Origin: Protonemura montana
Taxonomy: Eukaryota > Arthropoda > Insecta > Plecoptera > Nemouridae
DNA: 64,000 nucleotides
NCBI GenBank assembly: GCA_947568835.1
Contig: OX387609.1
Location: forward strand, 14,191,708-14,255,707
Reading direction: 5' to 3'
The notes beneath the pieces were generated by a model. That model was not told the origin of the DNA. It did no database searches and saw only the letters and a program-made list of their open reading frames with translations. Of this stretch, positions 45,237 through 57,283 are shown piece by piece. Both the position numbers and the translations under genes were made by a program. The first letter of the stretch is position 1; the number at the start of each line of letters is the position of its first letter.

Positions 45237-46187
45237 GCAATACTGTGGGTCTAGAGTGGATAGGCTCTATCTGATATTGTTACAATGCAATACTGTGTGT
45301 CTAGAGTGGATAGGCTCTACCTGATATTGTTACAATGCAATACTGTGGGTCTAGAGTGGATAGGCTCTACCTGATATTGTTACAATGCAATACTGTGTGT
45401 CTAGAGTGGATAGGCTCTACCTGATATTGTTACAATGCAATACTGTGGGTCTAGAGTGGATAGGCTCTATCTGATATTGTTACAATGCAATACTGTGGGT
45501 CTAGAGTGGATAGGCTCTACATGATATTGTTACAATGCAATACTGTGGGTCTAGAGTGGATAGGCTCTACCTGATATTGTTACAATGCAATACTGTGGGT
45601 CTAGAGTGGATAGGCTCTACCTGATATTGTTACAATGCAATACTGTGGGTCTAGAGTGGATAGGCTCTACCTGATATTATTACAATGCAATACTGTGGGT
45701 CTAGAGTGGATAGGCTCTACCTGATATTGTTACAATGCAATACTGTGGGTCTAGAGTGAATGGGCTCTACATGATATTGTTACAATGCAATACTGTGGGT
45801 CTAGAGTGGACGGGCTCTACCTGATATTGTAACAATGCAATACTGTGGGTCTAGAGTGAATGGGCTCTACCTGATATTGTTACAATGCAATACTGTGGGT
45901 CTAGAGTAGATAGGCCCGAGCTGATATTGTTACAATGCAATACTGTGGGTCTAGAGTGGATAGGCTCTACCTGATATTGTTACAATGCAATACTGTGGGT
46001 CTAGAGTGGATAGGTTCTACTTGATATTGTTACAATGCAATACTGTGGGTCTGGAGTGGATTGGCTCTACCTGACATTGTAACAATGCAATACTGTGGGT
46101 CTAGAGTGGATGGGCTCTACCTGATATTGTTACAATGCAATACTGTGGGTCTAGAGTGGATAGACTCTACCTGATATTGTTACAATG
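45237..46187. repeat. 50-bp minisatellite, 19 copies
   Basis: TACTGTGGGTCTAGAGTGGA plus TAGGCTCTACCTGATATTGT and TACAATGCAA repeats with exact 50-bp spacing. Each unit carries TAGAG...CTCTA arms that can form a small hairpin. Later copies carry changes such as TGGGCTCTAC or GGCCCGAGC. Confidence 0.96.
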
Positions 46188-46547
46188 GTTTTAAAATTAA
46201 TTTCAGTTATTTTTCAATTGTTTTCAGACATTTTGGGATGATTTTAATGCAATTTTAAGCGATTTCAAATTTTTGAGGTTCTATAAAAACAGTTTTTTTG
46301 AGTGATTTTTGGTTGGATTTTAGTAGTTTTTGGCTGAATTCTTGAATCATGAATATTACTTCCCAATTTCCGTCGGTCAGTTTTAGCCATTACGCTAATC
46401 GCGTATTCGGTAGCTTCATGGCTCTCTCACCTTTACGATATTACGTATTTTCACTCGAAATTTTTTATAAAACAGAAATTAAATTGCAGCTTTGAGCAAA
46501 CGCGCACAGGTTACTTCGCCCCAGTAAACTAGTCAGCTTTACGTGAG
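46188..46547. other. AT-rich spacer
   Basis: No feature recognised. Confidence 0.5.
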
Positions 46548-47032
46548 GGTCGTAGGGCACATGTGCAGGGCCCCATATGACTTACATGAGGCCACATGTG
46601 CAGGGCCCCCTATGGTTTACATGAGGGCACATGTGCAGGCCCCCTATGGTATACATGAGGGCACATGTGCAGGGCCCCATATGACTTACATGAGGGCACA
46701 TGTGCAGGGCCCCCTATGGTTTACATGAGGGCACATGTGCAGGGCCCCCTATGGTAAACATGAGGGCACATGTGCAGGGCCCCATATGACTTACATGAGG
46801 GCACATGTGCAGGGCCCCCTATGGTTTACATGAGGGCAGATGTGCAGGGCCCCTATGGTTTACATGAGGGCAGATGTGCAGGGCCCCTATGGTTTACATG
46901 AGGGCACATGTGCAGGGCCCCATATGACTTACATGAGGGCACATTTGCAGGGCCCGCTATGACTTACATGAGGGCACATGTGCAGGGCCCCCTATGACTT
47001 ACATGAGGGCACATGTGCAGGGCCCCCTGTGA
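46548..47032. repeat. About 35-bp minisatellite, about 14 copies
   Basis: The units read TTACATGAGGGCACATGTGC then AGGGCCCCCTATGGT, with 34-36 bp spacing. Each has two perfect palindromes, GCACATGTGC and GGGCCC. Two variants alternate: CATATGACTTAC and CTATGGTTTAC. Confidence 0.93.
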
Positions 47033-47555
47033 CTCCCGAATCCTCCCTATTTCGTGCCCATTCAACGAGGTCCTGCCCCTCGTTTTTCATGGCTGGGAAA
47101 TGAACTGCATGACGTGCGTTCGGAGGGAAACGCAGCTCGGAGAGATCCTGGCGGTCTGATAACAAAGCTGAGATTAAGCTCGCTAAAGCGGCGTGGAATG
47201 ATGGAATCTTTCAAATTTATGTTTTAACCCGTTTTTATTTGTGTTCTCTATTTTTTTATTTATTTTTTTTGGTTTGTTCTGTCGTCAGGTTTTCCTCAAT
47301 TTCCGTCAACACAAAATGCAAATACTTGGAGCTGATTTTTAGTAATTCTGTGTTTTAAGCAATGACCATTAGGGAGACATTTCACCCCTGATTTACGATT
47401 TCATTGCATTTCAAGTTAAAATACGTTCTATGTAGGTACACGTTGTCAAGATAGACCAAAATAAATATTTAAATTAGGACCGTTAGGCTGTATTGTCAAC
47501 TCATGATACAATTTTTTTTTTTTTTTAACTAAGTCTAAAGAGTATAAAGAAAATG
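47033..47555. other. Unannotated interval
   Basis: No supported gene or repeat; a T run lies at about 47513-47526. Confidence 0.5.
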
Positions 47556-47702
47556 TATGATGGTTTTTAGACTCATGTCTACTTGATTTATCCTTAGCAC
47601 TAGTTTCAAGAAAAACTATTTGAACTGGGTTTTGAATGCTAAGTAAAGGGCTACTAAATTTAGTAGCTTAAAAAAACCCATTTCAAATAGTTTTTCTTAG
47701 TA
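47556..47702. mobile_element. Penelope-like foldback end
   Basis: TGGTTTTTAGACTCATGTCT, TACTTGATTTATCCTTAGCA and AACTGGGTTTTGAATGCTAA are followed, after a short loop (AAATTTAGTAGCTT), by an inverted AAACCCATTTCAAATAGTTT arm. Confidence 0.6.
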
Positions 47703-49790
47703 AAGAAAATTGTGTATCATAAATTAAATAAAAACACTGTTTTCACACCAAGAAAGCGAGTGAAAGTGAAATATCACCACCAAAGCAACTTTCCCTGAAA
47801 GTTTTACAAGTTTCCACCCTAGTAAATATCTGTGACCCTCGACCAACTACTCGATCTTGTTCCACCTGTCCACCAATCACAACTAATTAACATAAAAGTG
47901 AGGTCTCGCGTAATGAAACAGTGTGATAATCTTTCATCCCACATTAAGCCTCTCATACGTCTCGTTCCCGATACGCTGGGACAAGTAGCTGCAAATCGCC
48001 TTATCAATCTTCAGGTGCTCCCAGAGCTAGGTACGGGTAGGTACAGGTTACGATAGCCAAGCGTTATATGCTAATGAAAAACGCAAAAAAAAAGTACCTA
48101 CCATATTATAAGACTGCCGTAAATTACGATTTGTCAAATTCACAACTGACGTTTTTCGCCTGCAGCATTAAACCTTATCGCTTCGGAAAAGCGATAAAAA
48201 CGTAAAAGAAAAACCGCAATTCACTGCTAATAATATATTAGGACAATGAAATGAGAAATATGCTAATTACATCAACGTATATGAGTAACATACACATAAA
48301 ATATCCGCACATATGTGCCGGTCATATGCAAGATTATATGCGAATTATCAAACGCATGTGTTATGATTTTAAATGTTAAATTACGCGGGAAAGTGTCTCG
48401 GTGTGATTAGGTTGTAAAGTCTTATATGCTAATCACGTTCGATAGAGCACACGCTAATATTTTGCTTTCTTTGCCTTGCCTTTTTTTTGGTTCTCGGCTG
48501 TTCTGTCATTTTTATGAGTTTTTGGGGTGATTGAGGTGTGAAGGCGTTTCACTGCGACTGTTTGGCTGTTTTTAAAAGTGTTCTAAAGTTCATTTGAAGT
48601 TGAGATGAAGACAGGATCCAAAAAAAAAAAAAAAATTGCTACAAATATATAGGTATGGAGATTTTCTTGATTTTTTAAATAATTTAAGTCCATTGAGATT
48701 TGCTAACATTTTGGTTCCGTTACCCAATAGTACGTTCTTTGTTCTGGTCTGTTTTTTTCCCCAATACGTTGAAAATTAAAGCTGCACACAAAAAAACGGT
48801 ATATTTAAAAAAAAAACATTTAAAATGCCCAAAATGGACGCCAATGCCGTGCAATTCAAGAAAAAATCGTTCCAAAAATTTAAAATAAAAACAGACTTTT
48901 AAACTTCAAAACTGGTTTCATGGTAATTTCCACTAAAATTCATCTTCCAGATCTTTGTCAAGCAGATTCTGGCCCAAAGAGATAAAAAAAATACAAAATT
49001 ATAACAATTTTTCTTGGCATAAAAGCTTGCAGTACGCAGGTAATACCACCTTATACCCACAACCTCGAAATGAAATCGAGTTTAAAATATTTAATAACAA
49101 TAACAAAACCCAGCGTGAGGTCGTTTAAGTGCGTAGTTACACCAGCACGCATCTTGGCAACGCGTTGAAATTATAATAGAACTCCTAAAATGCGTGTACT
49201 AATGAGATTTTAGTTTAAAAAGGGGGTAGATCTGAATCGTTGATTCCTTCATGCCATGGTGCTACTGTGTTTATGCCTCATGGACTTTTTCCTCTTTCCG
49301 ACTCGGTTTTTCTTAAGATCTTTGCCACGATTAGCTGATGTGTATACCGAGATGTTTGGCGCGTTAATAGCTACTTAATTGCCCCGTTAAAGTTTTAATC
49401 GGAGCGTCATGGAGTGCGTTTAGCAGAATCGAGCGCTACTTTGCAAAAAATACACACCTAGCGACCTTAACGAACTTTTAGCAAAACTTCAAAAACACAT
49501 CTATTTTATAATTATTTATTTGTATCTGTTTTAAACGTTATGTACATTCTGATTTACATTGCCATATAATATTATAATACAGAAATACTCTGTCTAAAAT
49601 TACATGTGCTAAAGTTACTTATTTTCAAACTTGTAAAAAGTATAAAATATTTATGTATGATAAAATATTTGTAAAATAGTAAGAGTTATAAAAAATTATG
49701 ACTTTCTGTACAAAATTTCATGTTTTTTAAAACAATGAACCAAAATAAATAAATATATAAATAAATATTAGGGACAGGAATTTTTGTAGA
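47703..49790. other. AT-rich interval with a TATGCTAAT cluster
   Basis: No supported gene. TATGCTAAT occurs at 48067-48075, 48259-48267 and 48425-48433, and related TATGCGAAT and ATATGCAAG near 48320-48345. The sequence shows a strong T/A bias; several small ORFs are chance. Confidence 0.4.
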
Positions 49791-49794
49791 TGAA

Positions 49795-49960
49795 ATCTGA
49801 TTTAAATTGCAAACGCTTGCAATGCGCGGGGTATTTTATTATTATCAACACTATAACCGTCTCAAAAATTGATGCCCAAACGCGGAAATTGATGTCGCCG
49901 TTTGGACATCAATTTTTGAGACGGTTTTAGTGTTTATAATAATAAAAAAGGAACTCTTGC
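49795..49960. mobile_element. Palindromic tRNA-like element (hairpin form)
   Basis: ATAACCGTCTCAAAAATTGA and its inverted copy TCAATTTTTGAGACGG, around GCCCAAACGCGG, make a near-perfect palindrome at 49850-49930. The left outer part has GCAAACGCTTGCAATGCGCG, also seen at 22.6, 23.2 and 50.7 kb. Confidence 0.7.
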
Positions 49961-50574
49961 GCTGTTACTCTGCAGAAGTGGATTTCATTGAGACTTCCAT
50001 TGATTTCGACATTCTTTTCAGGAAGATTTGATAAACAGTTTCTCGTTTATTGGTGATAATATTTGCAATCATTTAATTAATACAGGATTGCATGCTTTAC
50101 CAAAGATTTTAGGAAAGTAAAGCAGCTTAATTATCTGATGGCAAAATCTTAATATTAATTACTAGCCAGTAATTACTTGGGGTGTTTTTTTTTTTAAATA
50201 ATATAACGTTGTGAAATGGACAAACACAAAGTACAACAAACAAAATGGCGAGTTTTACTATTTTTTCTTTGTATTATTTTAGTTAGTTGTATGAAAATGA
50301 ATCTAGTTTTGTAAAGGACCTCAGTTTCTTGTGCGGCCTTTGTAAAAGTCTGGCACCTGACCCGTGTGACCTTAAAAACACATGTTATACAGGAGAAGTA
50401 ATTCTAACCTCAACTATAGTTGTTGACAATTAATGCTTTCAAGCATCTTTATCATGATTCATATTCTCTGTCGTTCACTACCAAGACAGTTATTATAACA
50501 TCTCAATCAATAACCATCCAGCCAAAGTTTTACCATTTATCTACCAGATAATTCTAAATAAGTTATTAAAAAAT
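49961..50574. other. AT-rich spacer
   Basis: No feature recognised. Confidence 0.5.
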
Positions 50575-50725
50575 TGATCTCAAAAATTGATGCCCAAACG
50601 GGGACCTACGGGGATTGATCCCCGTTTGGACATCAATTTTTGAGACGGTTATAGTGTTGATAATAGTAAAATACCCCGCGCATTGCAAGCGTTTGCAATT
50701 TAAATAAGACTTCATCCTAAAATTC
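50575..50725. mobile_element. Palindromic tRNA-like element
   Basis: ATCTCAAAAATTGATGCCC, AAACGGGGACC and the inverted GGGGATTGATCCCCGTTTGG then ACATCAATTTTTGAGACGG, followed by CGCGCATTGCAAGCGTTTGC. It is nearly the same as the 49.8 kb copy, in the opposite outer-arm orientation. Confidence 0.7.
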
Positions 50726-50934
50726 TAAATAAGATTCCAGTTTCTAAGTTCCTGATTTCCAGAGATCTCCATGACAACTCCTGTGGCTGGACATATAGAG
50801 TGAAGATATTTGTCACAGGGAATTACAATTTGTAATGCTGCAAAATTTAATTTTTTATGTCATAAAAGTAAATATCTTCAAAATCAGCTGCGAAATAAGA
50901 AGAAAATGCGATGAGCTAGTTTAGGCTTCGCATA

Positions 50935-51045
50935 ACAATACGTTTTAACTCTGAGTTAAGCGCTTAACTCACTTAAACAGCTGACTTTCACTGCTTGCGA
51001 TTGGTTGTGGTCATGAAAATTGATTTAACTTCTGCTTTATGTAGG
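50935..51045. mobile_element. Dispersed repeat related to the 92-bp satellite
   Basis: TTAACTCTGAGTTAAGCGCT and AACAGCTGACTTTCACTGCT, then TGCGATTGGTTGTGGTCATG, are the inverse of blocks at 37572-37655 and of the satellite unit. It is the single-copy form of the family. Confidence 0.6.
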
Positions 51046-51639
51046 AGTTAAGAAAATTGTAAACGTAAGAGAGTTAGTAAGTGTATTTTAGCACACTGGG
51101 ATTCGTCGTTGAATCTCTAAGATTTGATTTAAAATGGTATAGAAAATCAAAGAAAACAAAGATATTTTTGAGCTACGATATTGAGCAGTTTCCAAATCAT
51201 CAGCCGAGTTCAGATTGTTGGCTTGCAGTCGAGTTACTCCCACCCTACTCCACTTGACACCGCTTTCCGTGCGCATGCTCCGTCGTGTTGCGATACAAGT
51301 AGCTCGCTCTGTACGGCGCCGCTCGGCAACCGCTCCAGGCGCCGCGACGCCGGCGTCGGACACGCCCACACCGTGCCCTGGAGGTGGGGGGGAAGGGGAT
51401 CGTTATGCCACAGGACAAATTCATTCACGCTTTCCGCGGAGAGTTTCCACGATTTGTCGGCGGATTTGCTTCATGCTGGACAATTGAAACTGAGTGCAAT
51501 TGAATAAATTCTGTTGGAATTTGGTGAATGTATTTTCATGAAGGATGCTCTCGAGTAGCTTTATGAGATGGCGCTTGGTAAATGTTTTGAAGTCTGCCTT
51601 CCAGATGACGGAAAACTAATAAAAAATTAGATCTTTTGA
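51046..51639. other. Interval with CpG-rich core
   Basis: 51230-51450 is CpG-rich (GGCGCCGCGACGCCGGCGTC) with overlapping ORFs on both strands of 60-108 residues. It is possibly a small CpG island. No promoter motif or domain was seen. Confidence 0.35.
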
Positions 51640-51890
51640 AAAAAAAACTATTTCAACTAGGTTTTGAATGCTAAGTGAAAAACAACTAAATTTCCCAACG
51701 TTTAGTAACTTGTACCTGTTACTTTATCAAGAGGACTGATTTTACTCTTGATTAAGTAACAGGTACAAGTTACGAAACGTTGAGAAATTTAGTTGTTCTT
51801 CACTTAGCATTGAAAACCCAGTTCAAAAAGTATTTATCAAAACTAGAGCTAAGCTTGGATAAAGTAGAGATGAGTCTAAAAACCGCTTTG
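51640..51890. mobile_element. Palindromic Penelope-like foldback element
   Basis: The left arm (51645-51728) and right arm (51745-51830) are near-perfect inverted copies with TTTGAATGCTAAGTG and CTTGTACCTGTTACTT then its complement. A shared central segment contains GTAACAGGTACAAGTTACGA, a stem-loop within each arm. The outer right end is AGTCTAAAAACC, as in 22390 and 43340. Confidence 0.65.
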
Positions 51891-52792
51891 AAATTTAAAT
51901 AAACAGCTCAATATCTAGCTAATTATACAAGCCAGGTTTAAACTTGAAGTTAATATGCGAATTATTAAGGGTTAAGTTCAAAATGTTTATTCAAAAAAGA
52001 GAACTGTCAGTCAGTCTATTGACCAAGGTACACAGCCGCTTGGATACTTTCATTTTCAATTGTTTTGTGTAAACGCTTTCCTTTATTAAACAATATTCTC
52101 GATTTTCATGACAAATTCCAGCTGTTTAAGCCCTGCGTGTGTAAAATATTGACAACAAATCTCAGTTTTTGTAGTTGTCAAATAAATTTCAATAACAGCG
52201 TTCACGAACACAGCAATAAAACCGTTGATGGAACATTTTTCAAACCATAAACTAACAAAACCGTCCGACACCACACATAAACCACACGAAATGGCCGATC
52301 TAAGACCACCACAACACTGTCATCATAGTTATGTTAGCCTTACCTTGCTTCAAGCTGGTGGACTCTGACTACACATTGCCAACTTTAGAATGCAAAATAA
52401 AGCCAGTCTTCACCGGGGAGTTTGAAATTAACCAGAAAATTAGGACCAAAAAATGCATCATGCACTTAAATTCTTTGAGGATTCATCAGTTTATTTACGT
52501 GAAATTAATTCTATTGAAAAATAAGAACTTGAATACAAAACTAAAAGTCCTAATGGCTTCTGCTAAATACCTACCGTACACTAGCGGATTCTAGCAATGG
52601 CTGCCAAAGAGCGGTTTGCAAGCTTGGTTTCCTGCCTAAACCTGATAAAAGTTAAAAGTAATCCAAAATATATTAATTTTAACTTTGGTCGATAAACATT
52701 TATTGTTTTTCAGTAAATATTTTATTTTCCTGGAATTATTAAATGTTTCAACCAAAGAAAAACATTATTTTGTTGCTTTTAAATCGGATAGT
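51891..52792. other. AT-rich interval
   Basis: No supported gene. An 87-residue ORF (52331-52594) and a shorter reverse ORF are AT-biased and lack domains. Confidence 0.4.
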
Positions 52793-53192
52793 TAACAGTA
52801 GCATCATGGTGTCATGTTTTCCTGGTTGGTACAAGCACCCCAGAAAGTGGCAAACTCAAATTAATCCTAGTGTAACAGTAGCATCATGGTGTCATATTTT
52901 CCTGGTTGGTACAAGCATCCCAGAAAGTAGCAAACTCAAATTAATCCTAGTGTAACAGTAGCATCATGGTGTCATATTTTCCTGGTTGGTACAAGCAGCC
53001 CAGAAAGTGGCAAACTCAAATTAATCCTAGTGTAACAGTAGCATCATGGTGTCATATTTTCCTGGTTGGTACAAGCACCCCAGAAAGTGGCAAACTCAAA
53101 TTAATCCTAGTGTAACAGTAGCATCATGGTGTCATGTTTTCTAGGTTGGTACAAGCAGCCCAGAAAGTGGCAAACTCAAATTAATCCTAGTG
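52793..53192. repeat. 80-bp minisatellite, 5 copies
   Basis: TAACAGTAGCATCATGGTGT starts at 52793, 52873, 52953, 53033 and 53113. Unit ends read AATTAATCCTAGTG. Copies differ at single sites (GCACCCC, GCATCCC, GCAGCCC). Confidence 0.96.
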
Positions 53193-53654
53193 TTTAGTAA
53201 AAATGACCGACCACGACGAGTCGTCAATTCAAAGCAAAGCTAGAGTAAGATTGTTGTCAACGGGTACCGGGGCTAGGTTGGGTTACTGGGCCCGGCTACT
53301 CGTTATTCCGGGCAACTGTGTTGCTCATCACTATTCCCCCAACGTCTGCGTGGACGGCGAGCTCATGCATTGCTTCTGTGTCAAGGGTGCAGCCGAGGTG
53401 TACACTGCAGCCACACGCGCGCCAAGCTAAACAATCGATGTAGGTGCCACTCGCCGAGAGCATGGCTTGCCTTTGGAACGTAGAGGCTCGGTAGCCGTGT
53501 TTTCAGTTGTTTTTAAGAAGGCGACAATCCAGTTCAACTGGGTTCAAGTTGGGATTATTATCAGCTGCTAATAGAAATTGTGGTTAGAACTCGTATGTTA
53601 ATTTCTTAACGGATTTCAGATTTGATAAGGACAACCAAAAATTGTGTTAACTAC
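53193..53654. other. Unannotated interval
   Basis: No supported gene. The 75-residue ORF at 53203-53430 lies in a patch of higher GC (CGGGTACCGGGGCTAGG) and has no recognised motif. Confidence 0.35.
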
Positions 53655-54250
53655 GTTTTGTAGTTGTTCCTGCCACTGCTAACTACTGTTAAATACTGTA
53701 AAATACTGTTAACCTATTGTAAACTGACTGTAAACTGACTGTTTAACTATTGTTAACTACTGTTTACTACTGTTAACTACTGCAAAATACTGTAATATAC
53801 TGTTAAACTTATCCTATTCTTCTGTTTAACTATGTAGGAGCAACTAGCCGTGATCATGGCTTGCTAGAATCGAACGTTCGTCAGCTGCTTTTTGAGTTGT
53901 TCCAGAAGGCCGTGAAATCAGTCCAGGGGACCTATTCTCGAAAGTATGCTGGTTATCACGTGATAAGTTTTCCTAAGACTGAATTAACGGTAAATTATAA
54001 AATACTAACTGAAAGTGTGGCAACAACTCACACTTGGAAAGTTTCATATGAAATTATTGATTCAAATCTGGTCTTTGAATTTGTTTTTCAACGGATCATA
54101 ATTTGTGCATGTCACCTCCATCTTTTATCAGCTACTGCTTTCGTTAAACTGCTGTTAAACTGTTGTTAAACTGCTGTTAAACTGCTGTTAAACTGCTGTT
54201 AAACTGCTGTTAAACTGCTGTTAAACTGCTGTTAAACTGTTGTTAAACTT
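53655..54250. repeat. Degenerate ACTGTTAA repeats and a (AAACTGCTGTTA)n array
   Basis: 53655-53825 holds irregular TACTGTTAAC/TACTGTAAAA repeats, and 54140-54248 holds an almost perfect 12-bp array, AAACTGCTGTTA, of about 9 copies. Between them is a unique segment with a 102-residue ORF (53861-54169) that runs into the array. Both repeat blocks share the CTGTTAA core, so one may derive from the other. Confidence 0.75.
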
Positions 54251-54254
54251 TTTG

Positions 54255-54345
54255 TGGTTTTTAGACTCATGTCTACTTAATCTAGCCTTGGCACTAGTTT
54301 TGAAAAATAAAAAATGGACTACTGGAATTTGTAATGCTAAGTAAA
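54255..54345. mobile_element. Penelope-like end fragment
   Basis: GGTTTTTAGACTCATGTCTA and CTTAATCTAGCCTTGGCAC then AGTTTTGAAAAAT match the terminal block of the family; the remainder is decayed, followed by a long poly-A run. Confidence 0.5.
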
Positions 54346-54559
54346 AAAAAAAAAAAAAATATTTTTTCAAAGTAAAATGTTAAACTTTTCTTAAACTTAA
54401 TTTAAACTAAATTATCTTTGGTTTCTAATGCCCAGTTTTGCCGCCCACTTACTGTGGAATAACATATCGCAGTTTGACAATGTTTTGTTTCCTCGGCTAA
54501 TAAGGAAAGTACTGAAGTATACTGCTGACCATTGAAGGTAAAAACACTGTGGAGGACCT

Positions 54560-54620
54560 GAACTTGGACCTGAACCTGAACCTGAACTTGGACTTGGACT
54601 TGGACTTGAACTTGGACTTT
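54560..54620. repeat. (GGACTT)n-type microsatellite
   Basis: Alternating GAACCT, GGACTT and GAACTT hexamers. Confidence 0.85.
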
Positions 54621-55254
54621 AAATTAGCTTTTCATCCTTTTAACACATAATTCAGCATAAAATAGACAGTAAAATTGTAGTTAATAACGAGAAAAACATG
54701 AAAAATTAGTCGACGAGTGGTAACTTACAGCAAATGACCTCAAAACGAGGATCATGTCACCCCATATGTCACGAGCCGATGATAGTACATTCAATCCAGT
54801 TTACTACACCTCATCAAGCTCGACTCACAACCCCACAGCACCGAGGGTAGCCGGTGTTCGCGGGGGTTGCTTCCACGCTAGGTGGTTGGGGATGGGTGAG
54901 GGGGGGGGGAGGTCCCCCTTTGATGCGTTAGCTTTGCGGTGCGTGATCCTTGCCTCGTGATCCTCGATCGCTATTTTCCTACGGGCGTCGCTCAAAGCGC
55001 CGGGCTCATGGTAAAAAAAGGTTAGAAATAATGCGATTATTATTTCCTTCTTGAATTAAATATAAAAGAAGTGTTCATAAGTGTACAAGTTATTTGAGTA
55101 AATGCAGGGCATCAGTGGATCAAACTCTAGTTTCGCTGATTCATTCTCTCAATTGTATCATATTTCATATGCGTTCATATTTAATTCTCTACTGAAATCA
55201 GTCGATTTTGTTCCTCTTTGAGATGACAATCCAGAAATGATAGTTGTCTTCAAG
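54621..55254. other. Unannotated interval
   Basis: No supported gene; a G run (54899-54909) and a CpG patch at 54840-54960 are present. Confidence 0.4.
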
Positions 55255-55905
55255 TTTTTTTTATTGATTTGTGAGATTTTTAGACAAATTCTTTTGACAA
55301 CGGGCAATGTGACACTGGTTTAATAGCGTCGGTGAATGAGAGGATGTTGATAAACATAACCTAACATAAAAAGTTGGCGGGGAAACCTGGTGCCGGCTTG
55401 TAGCCTACTCTTGTTGAAGAGCACCAAGAGGACCACCGGCTTAACGTCCCTTCCGAAGGACGGTACAACGCGAACAACAGGATTGCTCCACAAATCCATG
55501 CTGTCGAGAGGTTGATAAGCAAGGCGAGTGAAGTTGCTGTACTAACTTTCATCCCTTCAACCTCTCTCCCGAACAGAACTGGTCATGTGTATGATGGTCA
55601 CCCTTCCAATACCTGACCCAGTGCAGTGTTGCTTAACTTTCATCCCTCTAACCTCTCTCCCAAACAGAACTGGTCATGTGTATGATGGTCACCCATCTAA
55701 TACCTGACCCAGCGCAGTGTTGCTTAACTTTCATGCCTCCAAACACTCTCCTGAACAGAACTGGTCATGTGTATGATGGTCACCCATCCAATACCTGACC
55801 CAGCGCAGTGTTGCTTAACTTTCATTCCTCCAACCTCTCTCCCGAACAGAGCTGGTCATGTGTATGATGGTCACCCATCCAATACCTGACTCAGCACAGT
55901 GTATG
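55255..55905 (-). mobile_element. 5S-headed SINE, degenerate tail and truncated head
   Basis: The body matches the family well (GGTGCCGGCTTGTAGCCTAC, TTCCGAAGGACGGTACAACG) and keeps the MKVSTATSLALLINLSTAW ORF (55361-55552). The left tail has drifted (ACAAATTCTTTTGACAACGG). Four 91-bp units end at about 55905, and the terminal 5S-like block is missing. Likely an older copy. Confidence 0.82.
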
Positions 55906-55923
55906 TCCACTGTTTTCTGAGCT

Positions 55924-56032
55924 CAACTGGCTGGGCTGAGAACTGGCTGGGCTGAGAACTGGTTGAGCTGAGAACTGGCTGGGCTGAGAACTGGCTGGGC
56001 TGAGAACTGGTTGAGCAGAGAACTGGTTGAGC
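55924..56032. repeat. 16-bp minisatellite, about 7 copies
   Basis: GGGCTGAGAACTGGCT with GGTTGAGCTGAGAACT variants, directly next to the truncated SINE end. Confidence 0.88.
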
Positions 56033-57283
56033 TTTATTCACTCAAGAATGCACAGATCAACTTGCAAGGGCGCCCAGGAATTTTGCTCGCGCGACCGACG
56101 CAAGGTGTTTTGGTAGTTGTTTGGGGTCGGCGGTGTTGGGGGGTGGGGGAAGATGTTGTTTTGATGTTAGCAGGGGTGAGGGGAGGGGCTTATTAGACGG
56201 GGCCAGTGCGGGCGATCATACGCCAAACAGAATAATTTCAGATTTAAATACACCTAGTGCTTGTGAGGAACTGGTAATGAGAACGAAGTGTTGATATTTT
56301 GGTCAGTCTAGCGTCGGTTTATTTTAATACCATAGGGGATTTGCAAATGGACTTCAGGAAGTTTTGACTTCAGAAGACAAAAAGTGAAGATGACACTCCA
56401 TTATATCAGACTGTCCATGATGGCTTGGAGTATTTATATATATTTTTTCATTTAAGGCTTTTCATAGAGTATGTAAGCTAGTTTTGTCAAAATAAATGTT
56501 TTGCTTGGTTCGTATAGGTTCGCTTGTTACCTGTTTCAGATTGCTGATATCTTTGTTTTATCATATTATTATTAATATCGTTTAGTTTTTTAGATATAAT
56601 CAAAGAACCAGCGCTAATTTTAAACTATGTTCGCGAAAAATGGCTGCCAAATGGCTACGCCATATTGAAAGCTCAAAATGTAAACGCAATCCCCAGCTTG
56701 AAAAATTTGCGAGTCAATTATAACTAAAATAGCAACTCGCACCAACAATATCTCTGTCTTCTTCTCCACTAGTCTAACCACCTCGTCGCCGCTTCTAACT
56801 CAGAGTTAACCAACCCCAATGTACACGCACGCATCATGCGTATATCCGCACAAAGCACTCGCACAAGATAACGAGCTCGTTGATTGGCTGTTATGCGTAG
56901 GCTCACGGGGCTGATTGGCAACGCGTTGCGTCGAGTGCGTAGTGCGTAGTGCGTGCAGTGCGTGCGGGGGACGCCGCTAATTGAATGCTGGAGGGTGGCT
57001 ATGAGGGAAAGGGGGTTGGAGGGGGTACTGATAGTGTCCGTGGGGACGTAGAGCGTTGCGCGATTGCGTTACGCAATGCTGAATTCTATTGTGCGTGAGC
57101 CTGTTTTTCGGAGTCGGATTCTCTGCTAAAATTATCAAGGTTTGGGTGGATCGAGTTTTTGTTTGCGCTTTGTCGCATTTTGCCCGAGACGGAGACATGT
57201 TACTTCACAAAACTTTGAAAAAACGATGCAAAAACACAAAATTAATTTGCAATTTACACTGTGATATTATTGTGAAGACAGTC
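56033..57283. other. Unannotated interval
   Basis: No supported gene. GTGCGTAGTGCGTGCAGTGC repeats lie at about 56930-56965, and CpG-richer DNA at 56850-57075. Confidence 0.4.
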
